Origin: Lachnospiraceae bacterium 10-1
GTDB taxonomy: Bacteria > Bacillota > Clostridia > Lachnospirales > Lachnospiraceae
NCBI GenBank assembly: GCA_000403495.2
Contig: KE159810.1
Coordinates: forward strand, 957,191-1,021,190
Length of the DNA stretch: 64,000 bases
Direction: 5' to 3'
Both the position numbers and the translations under genes were made by a program. Positions 1 to 7,010 of the stretch are shown in pieces; the stretch's first letter is position 1; the number at the start of each line of letters is the position of its first letter. The notes under the pieces are model-generated. The model made no database searches. It was not told the DNA's origin and saw only the letters and a list, made by a program, of their open reading frames with translations.

Positions 1-32
1 TCCAGTTCTTTTAATAGTTCATTTAATTCCAT
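1..32 (-). CDS. partial CDS, first ten codons only
   Basis: An ATG at 30-32 on the minus strand opens a frame running off the left edge; the ten visible codons encode a Leu/Glu-rich start (MELNELLKEL). A weak purine stretch (GGGTGA) precedes it. Nothing can be said about function. It may equally be a chance frame. Confidence 0.3.
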   Translation of the reverse strand, partial: MELNELLKEL

Positions 33-201
33 ATCATTCACCCATTTTATGATAACATAATAAAACAGGTTATTCAACTAACTTGACAAAGAGCCGCATT
101 TATTTACGTCCTAAAGACCTTGCAAAATAAGGTTTTCAAAATGGCTAAAGCGTAACAAATCGTTCACCCACTCCTATTTTCTCCTTAACTGCCTTTATTA
201 C

Positions 202-217
202 ATGGTGCTAGCACCAT
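202..217. promoter_or_regulatory. perfect 16-bp palindrome, possible operator
   Basis: ATGGTGCTAGCACCAT is fully self-complementary. Palindromes of this size are typical operator sites of dimeric repressors. No promoter hexamers could be tied to it with confidence. Confidence 0.4.
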
Positions 218-241
218 ATTAGTACGTCAAATAAGCTGAGT

Positions 242-291
242 AAAAGAGTGGCGGATGACCCCTGTAAATCAAGGATTTTCCCCACTCTTTT
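242..291. repeat. 10-bp inverted repeat with 30-nt loop
   Basis: AAAAGAGTGG at 242-251 is perfectly complementary to CCACTCTTTT at 282-291. With a short T run on the plus side it could be a terminator. A recombination or transfer-origin hairpin is the alternative. Confidence 0.4.
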
Positions 292-354
292 GCTATCAAA
301 TAAGTAAAATCAGCTACTTCAATTAAAGTTATTTTACTTGCATCTACTGGTGTC

Positions 355-407
355 TGCGATTTTTGCGATTCACTGCGAGGTTTTGCGATTTCTGCGAATC
401 ACTGCGA
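355..407. repeat. six phased TGCGA repeats (iteron-like)
   Basis: TGCGA starts at 355, 364, 374, 384, 393 and 403, a spacing of 9-10 bp close to one helical turn, most copies followed by A/T-T-T. The array lies directly after the stop codon of the leftward gene at 410. Such phased short repeats are typical of protein-binding arrays (iterons, recombinase arm sites). Function is inferred. Confidence 0.55.
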
Positions 408-409
408 TT

Positions 410-745
410 TTACCCTAATTTATCCCACTCACGCTTATCATATGGGTAATATGTCTTTGTGGCAGGCTTTTGCTCCAAAATTTTCTGGAACTTTTCTGCG
501 CTGTCTTTTCCAAAAGTAAAGAGCTCTGCTGAGTTCTTCAGCTTCATCATATGGGCATGATAGTAGGATTCACTGCAACCGTAAGAAAGAATCCACCGTA
601 TCACAATCCGGGGCATCTGCTCATGGCAGTATTTACGGTAAGCCTGAGAAAAACCCCGCTTATAGGGGACAGCGCTGCTTCCCTTAGCCTTAAGGTAGTC
701 CTGCCATAGCAGTTCTGATGCCAGTTCCAGCATATCCCCAATCAT
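410..745 (-). CDS. hypothetical protein, 111 aa, element-encoded
   Basis: The product is a small basic helical protein that I do not recognise. The start chosen is the ATG at 743-745 because it overlaps the stop of the upstream gene (ATGA at 742-745), a sign of translational coupling; a longer frame to 775 is open but lacks this logic. It has no signal peptide or membrane segment. It forms a two-gene unit with the helix-turn-helix protein upstream and ends just before the TGCGA repeat array. A role in element maintenance or in binding the neighbouring array is possible but unproven. Confidence 0.6.
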   Translation of the reverse strand: MIGDMLELASELLWQDYLKAKGSSAVPYKRGFSQAYRKYCHEQMPRIVIRWILSYGCSESYYHAHMMKLKNSAELFTFGKDSAEKFQKILEQKPATKTYYPYDKREWDKLG

Positions 746-1140
746 CGTACATCTGCCGTAATGTCTGACCACCACACTAATATATGTGCGGTGGTGATGG
801 ATGGTGGCAAGTACCGCATAAAAAAATCCCCGGTCGATTTTTCCACCCCTATTTTATTTTGGAAAGTCCGGCGCTGTTTTAGTTCTTCCATAACCCCTGC
901 ATTAAAAAGCTCAAACAAAGTCCACGGGGAGATACGCCGTCCGGCTGTTCCCGTGCAGAATTTACGCTCAAATTCACGGATACGGCGGCGTACCGTGGAC
1001 TGGCTGACCCCGGCTGTTTTAGCGATGATTCTCACAGTGAAGTTATAATCTGTCAGCTCCGGCGTGGAACTGAGGATTTTGCAGAGGGCATGGCGGATCT
1101 TACAAAGTGATTTCTTTACCCGCATATCCGCTTTAGTCAT
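742..1140 (-). CDS. helix-turn-helix DNA-binding protein, 132 aa
   Basis: Residues about 35-62 form a clear helix-turn-helix (IIAKTAGVSQSTVRRRIREF), where the second helix is rich in Ser, Thr and Arg as in recognition helices. The N terminus is basic. The C-terminal half (residues 70-132) is not recognised. It is the first gene of a coupled pair with the 111-aa protein downstream (ATGA overlap). It could be a transcriptional regulator or a replication-initiation accessory protein; the phased TGCGA repeats nearby would be a natural target, but this is inference. Confidence 0.65.
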   Translation of the reverse strand: MTKADMRVKKSLCKIRHALCKILSSTPELTDYNFTVRIIAKTAGVSQSTVRRRIREFERKFCTGTAGRRISPWTLFELFNAGVMEELKQRRTFQNKIGVEKSTGDFFMRYLPPSITTAHILVWWSDITADVR

Positions 1141-1187
1141 AAATCTTATTATATAGGATTTGGAGTTTATGTGATAAATTTGGGATA

Positions 1188-1520
1188 CTACCGCAGAATA
1201 TTCTCGTAATCCTGCAGGGCGTGATAAATGCCGAGAACATATGCACAGTCATCGATAACTTCATACAGCATAAAATATCTGTGTCGCCTAAAATGAATCG
1301 TCCGGTATCCTAAAGCCCGCAAGTCGGCATCATCACATAGTTTCAGGCTGCCCGCCATATAAGAGAGCCTGGCGGCGGTATCTTTCATGTCCTGCTCAAC
1401 GCTTAAGGCAGCCTGCATATTCTCCAGCTCATAGGCAATATAGTCAAGGATCTGTTGTGCCTGTTTTTCTGCTTTTTCCGTGAATATAACTTTAAAATCC
1501 GTATCTTTGTTCCAGCCCAT
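1188..1520 (-). CDS. RelE/ParE-family toxin
   Basis: The 110-aa protein has the RelE/ParE layout: an N-terminal VIFTEKAEKQAQQILDYIA helix pair, a central arginine-rich strand (YRTIHFRRHRYFMLYEV) and a C-terminal strand with the bulky-residue ending typical of the fold (VLGIYHALQDYENIL). Known members inhibit gyrase (ParE) or cleave ribosome-bound mRNA (RelE); which applies here cannot be told. The start at 1518-1520 is chosen because it places the toxin 3' of and overlapping the antitoxin (29 nt), the usual arrangement; a longer frame to 1583 adds residues outside the fold. Confidence 0.85.
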   Translation of the reverse strand: MGWNKDTDFKVIFTEKAEKQAQQILDYIAYELENMQAALSVEQDMKDTAARLSYMAGSLKLCDDADLRALGYRTIHFRRHRYFMLYEVIDDCAYVLGIYHALQDYENILR

Positions 1521-1752
1521 CAAACACCTCATCCGCACTTTTGTACCTGCCGGCCGCAATATCTTTTTCTGCAGCCCTGGCATCTTCCATGAAGTCAGCT
1601 TTTGACATACGTTTCAGAACCTGGCCAACTGCGGCATCAGTTGACTCGGACTCGTGTTGGCGGAAAAGTTTTTTGATCAAATTCTGGATTTCTATCAGGT
1701 CGGTTTCCGGCAATTTTTCCATCATAGAGATTGTATTCTCCAGCGTCGTCAT
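1492..1752 (-). CDS. antitoxin of the RelE/ParE-type pair, 86 aa
   Basis: It precedes and overlaps the toxin gene. The protein is acidic and helical, with a central segment (FMEDARAAEKDIAAGRYKSADEV) like the toxin-wrapping C-terminal part of many Phd/RelB-type antitoxins, in which a GRYKSADEV-like linker is common. An AAGGAGCGGTAC ribosome site precedes the ATG at 1750-1752. It should neutralise the toxin and repress the shared promoter. The pair probably stabilises the element. The antitoxin subfamily is uncertain. Confidence 0.75.
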   Translation of the reverse strand: MTTLENTISMMEKLPETDLIEIQNLIKKLFRQHESESTDAAVGQVLKRMSKADFMEDARAAEKDIAAGRYKSADEVFDGLEQRYGF

Positions 1753-1874
1753 TGTACCGCTCCTTTCTAAATAATCGTTAGGTTCTTTTTATTTTATCTA
1801 TATTATAGCATTTTATTTATCAAAAAGGAACTCCTTCCTTTCAGGCCAACGGTGTTCCCGGCACAGTACATGGA

Positions 1875-1898
1875 AAAGACCCGCAGCCGCGGGTCTTT
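1875..1898 (-). terminator. hairpin terminator
   Basis: AAAGACCCGC (1875-1884) pairs perfectly with GCGGGTCTTT (1889-1898) over a 4-nt loop. On the minus strand the stem ends in TTTT. It lies just past the stop of the 310-aa gene at 1934 and separates that operon from the toxin-antitoxin pair. Confidence 0.75.
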
Positions 1899-1933
1899 CT
1901 CAGAAATAATGTGCTTAAAGAACTATCCCCCTG

Positions 1934-2866
1934 TCACGGACGCCAGTATTCAAAGGTGATACTTCTGCTGTCGAAATCGATCCTGTTAAGGATACGGTCC
2001 CTAAGCAGTTTGAGCAGCGCCTCCGTGCTGAAATTCGTCTCAATATAAAGGTTGTCATCAACCTTCAGGGGGGATAACATCCCCTGCGGGGAATCCGCTA
2101 TGACTTTCCGGCTCCGCCCCAACGTTTCATTACGGATAGCAAGGAGCGCTTCGTGATAGTGTTCCTGCCGGTTGCAGATGTCAAGGACGGCGGCGAAAGC
2201 CCGTTTCCATGAAGTCACGGGGATAACCTCATCCCCATACCTCACAAGTGTGGGTTTTGTCCCCCGCAGGGTGCTGATGTCCCCATAAAGAGCAATGCCC
2301 ATAGTTTCTCCCGATGCTATCGCCTGCCCGGGGTTTTCCCTTATAACAGGGGTACTCCTGTGCGGTGTATCTGCACCACCGTCACGGATAATCCCGTTAA
2401 TCTGGCGGTTGATTTCCCTGATCAGGGAAGTGCGTAGCGCATTCAGCCGCGCCAGGACATCTGCGGGCAGGCCGGGAGTTTCTGTAGGATCGGCAAGACT
2501 GCTGTCCCCCGATGGAGTTTCCCCGGCATTTTTAGCCTGCTCTGCCATATCTGCCTCCTTATATGTCCTGACATTTTCTGCCGTTCCAGTATCTTGGTCT
2601 GCGGTTTCTTCTTCTTCGGTGTTTTCCGCGACAGGTTCATCCTCTTTGGGATAATACCCGCCGCCCGCCAGAGTCTTATAAAGGGCATGGATAACGTCAA
2701 AATCTAAATCATCCGGCGCCTCCAAGTTCCCCTCACGTGTCACCGTGTAACTTCCAATCCGGTAGGCGTAGGTCGGCATCCTCATGTAGACGGCGGCCTC
2801 CCCGGTAAATCTGCTGATTAAATCCACCAGCGGTTTGCGGTTTTCAGCATTCAGTGTAAGTTTCAT
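1934..2866 (-). CDS. conjugative-element protein of the so-called virulence-related family, 310 aa
   Basis: The N-terminal 65 residues (MKLTLNAENRKPLVDLISR..., with a MRMPTYAYRIGSYTV segment) match a small protein often found in Firmicute integrative elements under the vague label virulence-related protein. A low-complexity acidic linker (residues about 75-150, rich in Glu, Ala, Thr) follows, then a C-terminal domain (residues about 180-310) containing LYGDISTLRGTKPTLVRYGD. No signal peptide or membrane segment is seen. It lies downstream of the recombinase and ankyrin-like genes on the same strand. Molecular function is unknown; the domain assignment rests on recall, not on a search. Confidence 0.6.
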   Translation of the reverse strand: MKLTLNAENRKPLVDLISRFTGEAAVYMRMPTYAYRIGSYTVTREGNLEAPDDLDFDVIHALYKTLAGGGYYPKEDEPVAENTEEEETADQDTGTAENVRTYKEADMAEQAKNAGETPSGDSSLADPTETPGLPADVLARLNALRTSLIREINRQINGIIRDGGADTPHRSTPVIRENPGQAIASGETMGIALYGDISTLRGTKPTLVRYGDEVIPVTSWKRAFAAVLDICNRQEHYHEALLAIRNETLGRSRKVIADSPQGMLSPLKVDDNLYIETNFSTEALLKLLRDRILNRIDFDSRSITFEYWRP

Positions 2867-2956
2867 GTCTGTTCTCTCCTTTGTGTTTTTGTTTTATATT
2901 GTTTCCGGGAGGCGGCATTAAGATATAACATATGCCCCTCCCGGATAAGTACTGAC

Positions 2957-3226
2957 TTATGAATTTTCCTGCATTTCTTCAATGAGCCGCATCTCCTGGT
3001 ATCGGTCATTGATTTCCGCCTGTTCTGCCGGTGTCAGTTTTGCGCCGTTTCCTAAGAGCCAGCGCACCGTATGCCACTGCCGGTTGCGGAACGCGCCCAT
3101 GATAAGGGAGTGTTCTTTGCCAAATTTTTCATAGGTTACGTCTAATCGCTGCCCACTATGATAAAGTTCCCTAAGAGTTTCGGTTTCCCCGGCGCAGGCC
3201 AGTTCAAAAAGTTTTTCCGCTGTCAT
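2957..3226 (-). CDS. small ankyrin-like protein, 89 aa
   Basis: The protein has two short helical repeats resembling degenerate ankyrin units: residues 1-30 (LFELACAGETETLRELYHSG) and about 40-65 (IMGAFRNRQWHTVRWLLGNGAKLT). The start at 3224-3226 is preceded by a strong GGAGGGG site and overlaps the end of the recombinase by 23 nt, so translation is probably coupled. A longer in-frame extension to 3343 lies inside the recombinase and is not used. It may be a protein-binding accessory factor of the recombinases. No function is established. Confidence 0.65.
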   Translation of the reverse strand: MTAEKLFELACAGETETLRELYHSGQRLDVTYEKFGKEHSLIMGAFRNRQWHTVRWLLGNGAKLTPAEQAEINDRYQEMRLIEEMQENS

Positions 3227-4631
3227 CGCTGCCCCTCCATTCTCTGCCTTCGCTGACGCTGACCTCCAGCCCATCCTTATAGCGCACAGCCATGTGGCCG
3301 TCTGCCCGTACAGTGATTTTGTCCACCAGGGCAATAAATGCACTCTCGCTGAACGTCCTGACGATTTCCGGCTGCGTTTTCAGGGACTTCAGGTAGCGCC
3401 GGATTTCCCCTGCCCTTGCGGGCTGGGTGGTTTCCACTTCCCTTTCCAGTTCGACGACATAGCCTTTCCTGCCCCGTAAAAGATGGTTGAACGTGACCAG
3501 GAATGCCGTCTGCAGATCACTTTCCCTAACCACCGGTGTCTGGCAGTTTGGCTCCGTATCGTATTTATGCGTGCACCGCCAGACATAAACCCGCTCTTTT
3601 GAATCGGAATACCAGAGTTTCTGTCCGTAGAAATGCCCGCAGTCGCCGCAGATGACTTTGCGGTCGAAAACGGATTTTGCCCGCCGCCCACGGCTGCATC
3701 CGCCGCGCTTTGCCAGTTCCGCCTGCACCAGGTCAAAGGTCTCCCCGTCAATAATGGCAGGGTGGGAGTTCTCCACATAATACTGTGGCAGGACATTCGT
3801 GTTTTTGACCACCTTCTTATTAAGGAAATCCGCCGTATAGACTTTCTGGAGCAGGGCATCGCCTTTGTATTTCTCATTCCGGAGGATGCTCATGATGGTC
3901 GACACGCTCCAGTTGCAGTTTTTGCCGGATGGCGTGAGAACGTTCTCTGCGGTAAGGATTCGTGCAATCTCCCGGACACTCTTGCCGTCAAGGTAAAGGT
4001 TATAAATCTGCCGGACAACTGCCGCCTCTTTTTCCACAATCTGCGGTTTCCCGTCTTCCCCTTTTTCGTAGCCGAGAAACTGTCCGTAGGACATGCTCAC
4101 CTTGCCGCGTTCCATGTTTTTGCGCTTCGCCCACGTGATATTCTCGCTGATAGAACGGGATTCCTCCTGCGCAATGGAACTCATGATCGTGATAAGGAGT
4201 TCCCCTTTGCTGTCCAGCGTGTAGATGTTCTCTTTCTCGAAATACACCTCCACGCCTTTGTCTTTCAGCTGGCGGATGGTCACAAGGGTATCCACCGTGT
4301 TACGGGCAAAGCGGGAGATGGACTTTGTGAGGATTAAATCTATTTTCCCATTCAGGGCATCCTCTACCATCTGCCGAAAGCCGTCACGCTTTTTGGTGTT
4401 AAGGCCGGAAATCCCTTCGTCCGAATACAGCCCCACAAACTCCCATTCCGGTCTGGACTGGATATAGCGGGTGTAGTAGTTTATCTGGTTTTCATAGCTG
4501 TTAAGCTGCTCATCCTCATCCGTGGAGACACGGGCGTAGGCTGCCACCCTGCGTTTGGCTAGAGCGACGGTATCCTCTGTACCATGCTGGCTGGCAGTCG
4601 GCTGGATCACGCGTATGGTTTTCTCAGGCAT
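3204..4631 (-). CDS. large serine recombinase, second of a tandem pair, 475 aa
   Basis: Domains in order: resolvase catalytic domain (about residues 28-165) with catalytic Ser36 in YARVST and the DLILTKSISRFARNT arginine motif; a recombinase domain (about 185-290); a zinc ribbon (CGDCG near residue 325 with C-T-H and a later Cys); and a short C-terminal tail. Such enzymes cut both DNA strands through a serine-DNA link to integrate, excise or invert DNA. Its start overlaps the stop of the sister gene upstream by 8 nt, so both come from one mRNA. At 475 aa it is on the short side for the family because the long coiled-coil insert is reduced. Confidence 0.93.
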   Translation of the reverse strand: MPEKTIRVIQPTASQHGTEDTVALAKRRVAAYARVSTDEDEQLNSYENQINYYTRYIQSRPEWEFVGLYSDEGISGLNTKKRDGFRQMVEDALNGKIDLILTKSISRFARNTVDTLVTIRQLKDKGVEVYFEKENIYTLDSKGELLITIMSSIAQEESRSISENITWAKRKNMERGKVSMSYGQFLGYEKGEDGKPQIVEKEAAVVRQIYNLYLDGKSVREIARILTAENVLTPSGKNCNWSVSTIMSILRNEKYKGDALLQKVYTADFLNKKVVKNTNVLPQYYVENSHPAIIDGETFDLVQAELAKRGGCSRGRRAKSVFDRKVICGDCGHFYGQKLWYSDSKERVYVWRCTHKYDTEPNCQTPVVRESDLQTAFLVTFNHLLRGRKGYVVELEREVETTQPARAGEIRRYLKSLKTQPEIVRTFSESAFIALVDKITVRADGHMAVRYKDGLEVSVSEGREWRGSDDSGKTF

Positions 4632-5961
4632 CGCTGTTTCCCTCCTTTCTCAGGCGGTTCCGCTCAAGGGCCAGTTCCCGCGCTTTCTGCCGCTTTTCTT
4701 CTGTCCAGCTTTCCTTACGGGAAGGGTACTCCCAGAATACATCCTGCTCCAAGCCATCCTTGAACACATAGACAAGGTGATTGGCTTCCACCACACGGAT
4801 TGCCGAGAGCATCGCAGGTACGGCATTTTCCAAGTCGTCACCGCCCAGCACTTCAGCTGTTTTTGCAGCCAGGATGTCTTCGGGTATCTGTTTGCTGTGG
4901 CAGAACTCTTTGCCATAAGTATCGAAAGTCCGGCATATCCACACCGACTGTTCATATGGAGTCCCTGACCTGACAGTCCTGCGGCGGTAATGCATGCCGC
5001 ACTCCCCGCATTCGATTATCCCGGAAAAAGGATAGCGCCTTGACCACTGCCGGCCATCTGCGTTCATTTTTTCCCGGCGTTTCCTCCTTTCTGCCTGTGC
5101 GGAATCAAACATTTCTTTCGGGATAATAGCCTCATGGCTGTTTTCCACCAGATACCGTGTCCTTTCCCCGTGATTTCTTACCGGCTTTTTGCTGATATAA
5201 TTTTCAATATATGTTTTCTGTAACAGCATATTCCCGCAGTATTTTTCATTTGTCAGGATATATCGGATGCTAGTGCGGTTCCAAGGCCTTTGGCTGCGCA
5301 TCGGCGCTATGCCCATGCGGATAAGTTTCTTGGCTATGGCATTTTCTCCCATGCCGGAGAGATAATCCTCAAATATCTGTCGCACGATTTCCGCCTCTTC
5401 AGGCACTACCGTCAGTACCCCGTCTTTCAGGCGGTAGCCCATCATTTTCCCAAGCGTAGTGCGTCCTTCCTCGAAGGCTTTTTTGATGCGCCACTTTTGG
5501 TTTTCGCTGGCAGAATAGCTTTCCGCCTGCGCATAAGCGGCGAGCAGGGTGATAAGAAATTCCCCGTTTTCCGAAAGCGAATGGATATTGTCTTTCTCGA
5601 AATAGACATCAATTCCAAGGGCTTTTAGCTCGCGCAGCGTGCTTAAAAGCACTACTGTGTTGCGGGCAAAGCGCGTGAACGCTTTGGTGAGGATCAGGTC
5701 AATCTTCCCTGCCCGGCAGTCCGCCAGCATCTGCTGGAATGCGGGCCTCATTTCCTTTGTGCCGGAAATGCCCCGGTCTTCATAGATACCGGCAAATTCC
5801 CAATCGGGGTCTGCCTTGATCTGCGCTGTGTAAAATTCCGCCTGATTTTCCAGAGAATTTAGCGCCATTTCTTTTTCCGTGGAGACACGGACATAGGCAG
5901 CCACCCGTTTCTTCCTGTGCTTTGGGCTGGCTGTCCGGCTGTCTAATTTCTCAATCCTCAT
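4624..5961 (-). CDS. large serine recombinase, first of a tandem pair, 445 aa
   Basis: Catalytic Ser27 lies in YVRVST. The arginine motif reads DLILTKAFTRFARNT, keeping both arginines but changing the usual SIS to AFT. A recombinase domain (about 170-270) and a zinc ribbon (CGECG near 317) follow. The helix after the catalytic domain reads AQAESYSASENQKW where the sister protein has the common AQEESRSISEN, so this copy is the more divergent. The two proteins may act as a heteromeric recombinase as CcrA and CcrB do, or one may be specialised. The gene is preceded by a hairpin terminator and an AAGGAGATGATGC site. Confidence 0.92.
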   Translation of the reverse strand: MRIEKLDSRTASPKHRKKRVAAYVRVSTEKEMALNSLENQAEFYTAQIKADPDWEFAGIYEDRGISGTKEMRPAFQQMLADCRAGKIDLILTKAFTRFARNTVVLLSTLRELKALGIDVYFEKDNIHSLSENGEFLITLLAAYAQAESYSASENQKWRIKKAFEEGRTTLGKMMGYRLKDGVLTVVPEEAEIVRQIFEDYLSGMGENAIAKKLIRMGIAPMRSQRPWNRTSIRYILTNEKYCGNMLLQKTYIENYISKKPVRNHGERTRYLVENSHEAIIPKEMFDSAQAERRKRREKMNADGRQWSRRYPFSGIIECGECGMHYRRRTVRSGTPYEQSVWICRTFDTYGKEFCHSKQIPEDILAAKTAEVLGGDDLENAVPAMLSAIRVVEANHLVYVFKDGLEQDVFWEYPSRKESWTEEKRQKARELALERNRLRKEGNSDA

Positions 5962-5990
5962 AACGCATCATCTCCTTTTGATGTTGGAAA

Positions 5991-6011
5991 GAGGGGGCAG
6001 AACGCCCCCTC
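5991..6011 (-). terminator. hairpin terminator
   Basis: GAGGGGGC (5991-5998) pairs with GCCCCCTC (6004-6011) across a 5-nt loop. On the minus strand TTTCC follows. It sits between the DUF4314 stop codon and the start of the serine recombinase pair and may limit read-through into the recombinases. Confidence 0.6.
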
Positions 6012-6021
6012 AGCCTGTAAG

Positions 6022-6252
6022 TTACAATTTCCTGATCTCGTCCTCCCCGTAAACTATGCCGAGGCCGGAACCGTTCTCCCAGCTGACAAACACGGTGCCC
6101 GTATCGTCTACTGATTTTACGGTGCCTTTTAAGCCCGGCGGCATATCGCGGTATGGGTCATTCATGGAAACCAGTTCTACCTTTGTGCCTTCGGGATACT
6201 GTTCCCGTATTTTTGCTACTATCTCCCGGCTTGGAAACTTCATCTGCGGCAT
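6022..6252 (-). CDS. DUF4314 domain protein, 76 aa
   Basis: The whole chain fits the DUF4314 family: an N-terminal FPSREIVAKIREQYPEGTKVEL helix, then an SH3-like beta segment ending GLKGTVKSVDDTGTVFVSWENGSG and a YGEDEIRKL tail. The family is common in conjugative elements of gut Firmicutes and has no known function; its beta barrel resembles small nucleic-acid-binding folds, which is inference. An AAAGGAGCAGAAACC site precedes the ATG. Neighbours are the DUF5049, cyclotransferase and amidoligase genes on the same strand. Confidence 0.85.
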   Translation of the reverse strand: MPQMKFPSREIVAKIREQYPEGTKVELVSMNDPYRDMPPGLKGTVKSVDDTGTVFVSWENGSGLGIVYGEDEIRKL

Positions 6253-6346
6253 GGTTTCTGCTCCTTTCTTTTCTACGTCATTCTATTAGTCACTCAGATT
6301 GGCATTTCCATCAAGTCTTGATATTATGCCGGATTATGGAGTAGTG

Positions 6347-6541
6347 TCAGCCCTCCATTTCCGCTTCACCGGTCAGGATAAAATGCGCATATTCCCTGCG
6401 GCTGCTGCTGTCAGCAAGATAAACCGCCAGTTCATGCCATCCCTCCCGGCTGGCGATCTGCATCACTAGGTTCAGGTCAAACATATTGGCCTCCCTTGTG
6501 TCGCGTACTTTCAGGATCTGTTCTTTGACAATCTGTTTCAT
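6347..6541 (-). CDS. DUF5049 domain protein, 64 aa
   Basis: Starting at 6539-6541 (preceded by GAGAAAGGAGACCGAA), the protein reads MKQIVKEQILKVRDTREANMFD and ends in a YAHFILTGE motif, the pattern of DUF5049 proteins of mobile elements. The upstream gene for the cyclotransferase overlaps by 65 nt. The family has no known function; it usually sits with DUF4314 and amidoligase genes, as here, so a shared accessory role in the element is likely. Confidence 0.78.
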   Translation of the reverse strand: MKQIVKEQILKVRDTREANMFDLNLVMQIASREGWHELAVYLADSSSRREYAHFILTGEAEMEG

Positions 6542-7010
6542 TTCGGTCTCCTTTCTCAAGTGCTTTCGCATCCATAACCTTATTCGAATCCTCCACAGCC
6601 TTCAGAAGAATTTCCCGGTCAAAATCCGCATCAAGATAGCCCTGATGGATTGTCCCAAGATAGCCCCTGCCAGGCACGCAGTAATGTCTGCCTTCCGTGT
6701 TCATGATGTAGACTATTGCATAAACCCGGCGGCCATTTACTGTGACCCGCAGCCTCTCCTTGCGGTAGAGGCTGGGCCAGCCTTCGTAGCGGTCAAGCGC
6801 CTGTTCGTCACCCGGCTGAATCCGCCAGACTAGGACTGGGACTTCCCCGCCTTTGCGGCGTTCAATCGTCGCTACCGAGTAGAACATCAGCCGCCAGTTC
6901 TTCAGCGTCGCTGTTCCCACGACCTGTGCCGTAGGGCAGCGGTGCGCCATCTGCTCCAGATTGAGATTGGAGCCGTAGGCGATGTAGAGTTTCTCTTTCC
7001 TATCCTTCAT
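6477..7010 (-). CDS. gamma-glutamylcyclotransferase-fold protein, 177 aa
   Basis: The glycine loop YIAYGSNLN at residues 9-17 is the substrate-binding signature of gamma-glutamylcyclotransferases and AIG2-like proteins. A later DRYEGWPSLYRKERL segment supplies the conserved Glu/Tyr region. Members cyclise gamma-glutamyl amines, releasing 5-oxoproline. The start at 7008-7010 fits best because GGAGGG lies 8 nt upstream; an ATG two codons earlier is too close. It overlaps the amidoligase stop by 11 nt, so a synthesis/hydrolysis pair on a glutamyl amide is likely. The C-terminal 25 residues overlap DUF5049 and may be poorly conserved. Confidence 0.85.
   Translation of the reverse strand: MKDRKEKLYIAYGSNLNLEQMAHRCPTAQVVGTATLKNWRLMFYSVATIERRKGGEVPVLVWRIQPGDEQALDRYEGWPSLYRKERLRVTVNGRRVYAIVYIMNTEGRHYCVPGRGYLGTIHQGYLDADFDREILLKAVEDSNKVMDAKALEKGDRNETDCQRTDPESTRHKGGQYV

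Larger units (their letters stand above)
33..409. other. intergenic region with palindrome, inverted repeat and phased repeats
   Basis: No gene is supported in these 377 bases. They hold a perfect 16-bp palindrome at 202-217, a 10-bp inverted repeat (242-251 with 282-291) and a run of TGCGA repeats at 355-407. The sequence TCAAATAAG occurs on both sides of the inverted repeat. The density of signals suggests a regulatory, replication or transfer site of the mobile element, which is inference only. Confidence 0.5.

Noticed and set aside
355-407. Repeat array considered as CRISPR
   Set aside because: Units are 5-8 bp with 9-10 bp period, far too short for CRISPR repeats and spacers, and there are no cas genes.
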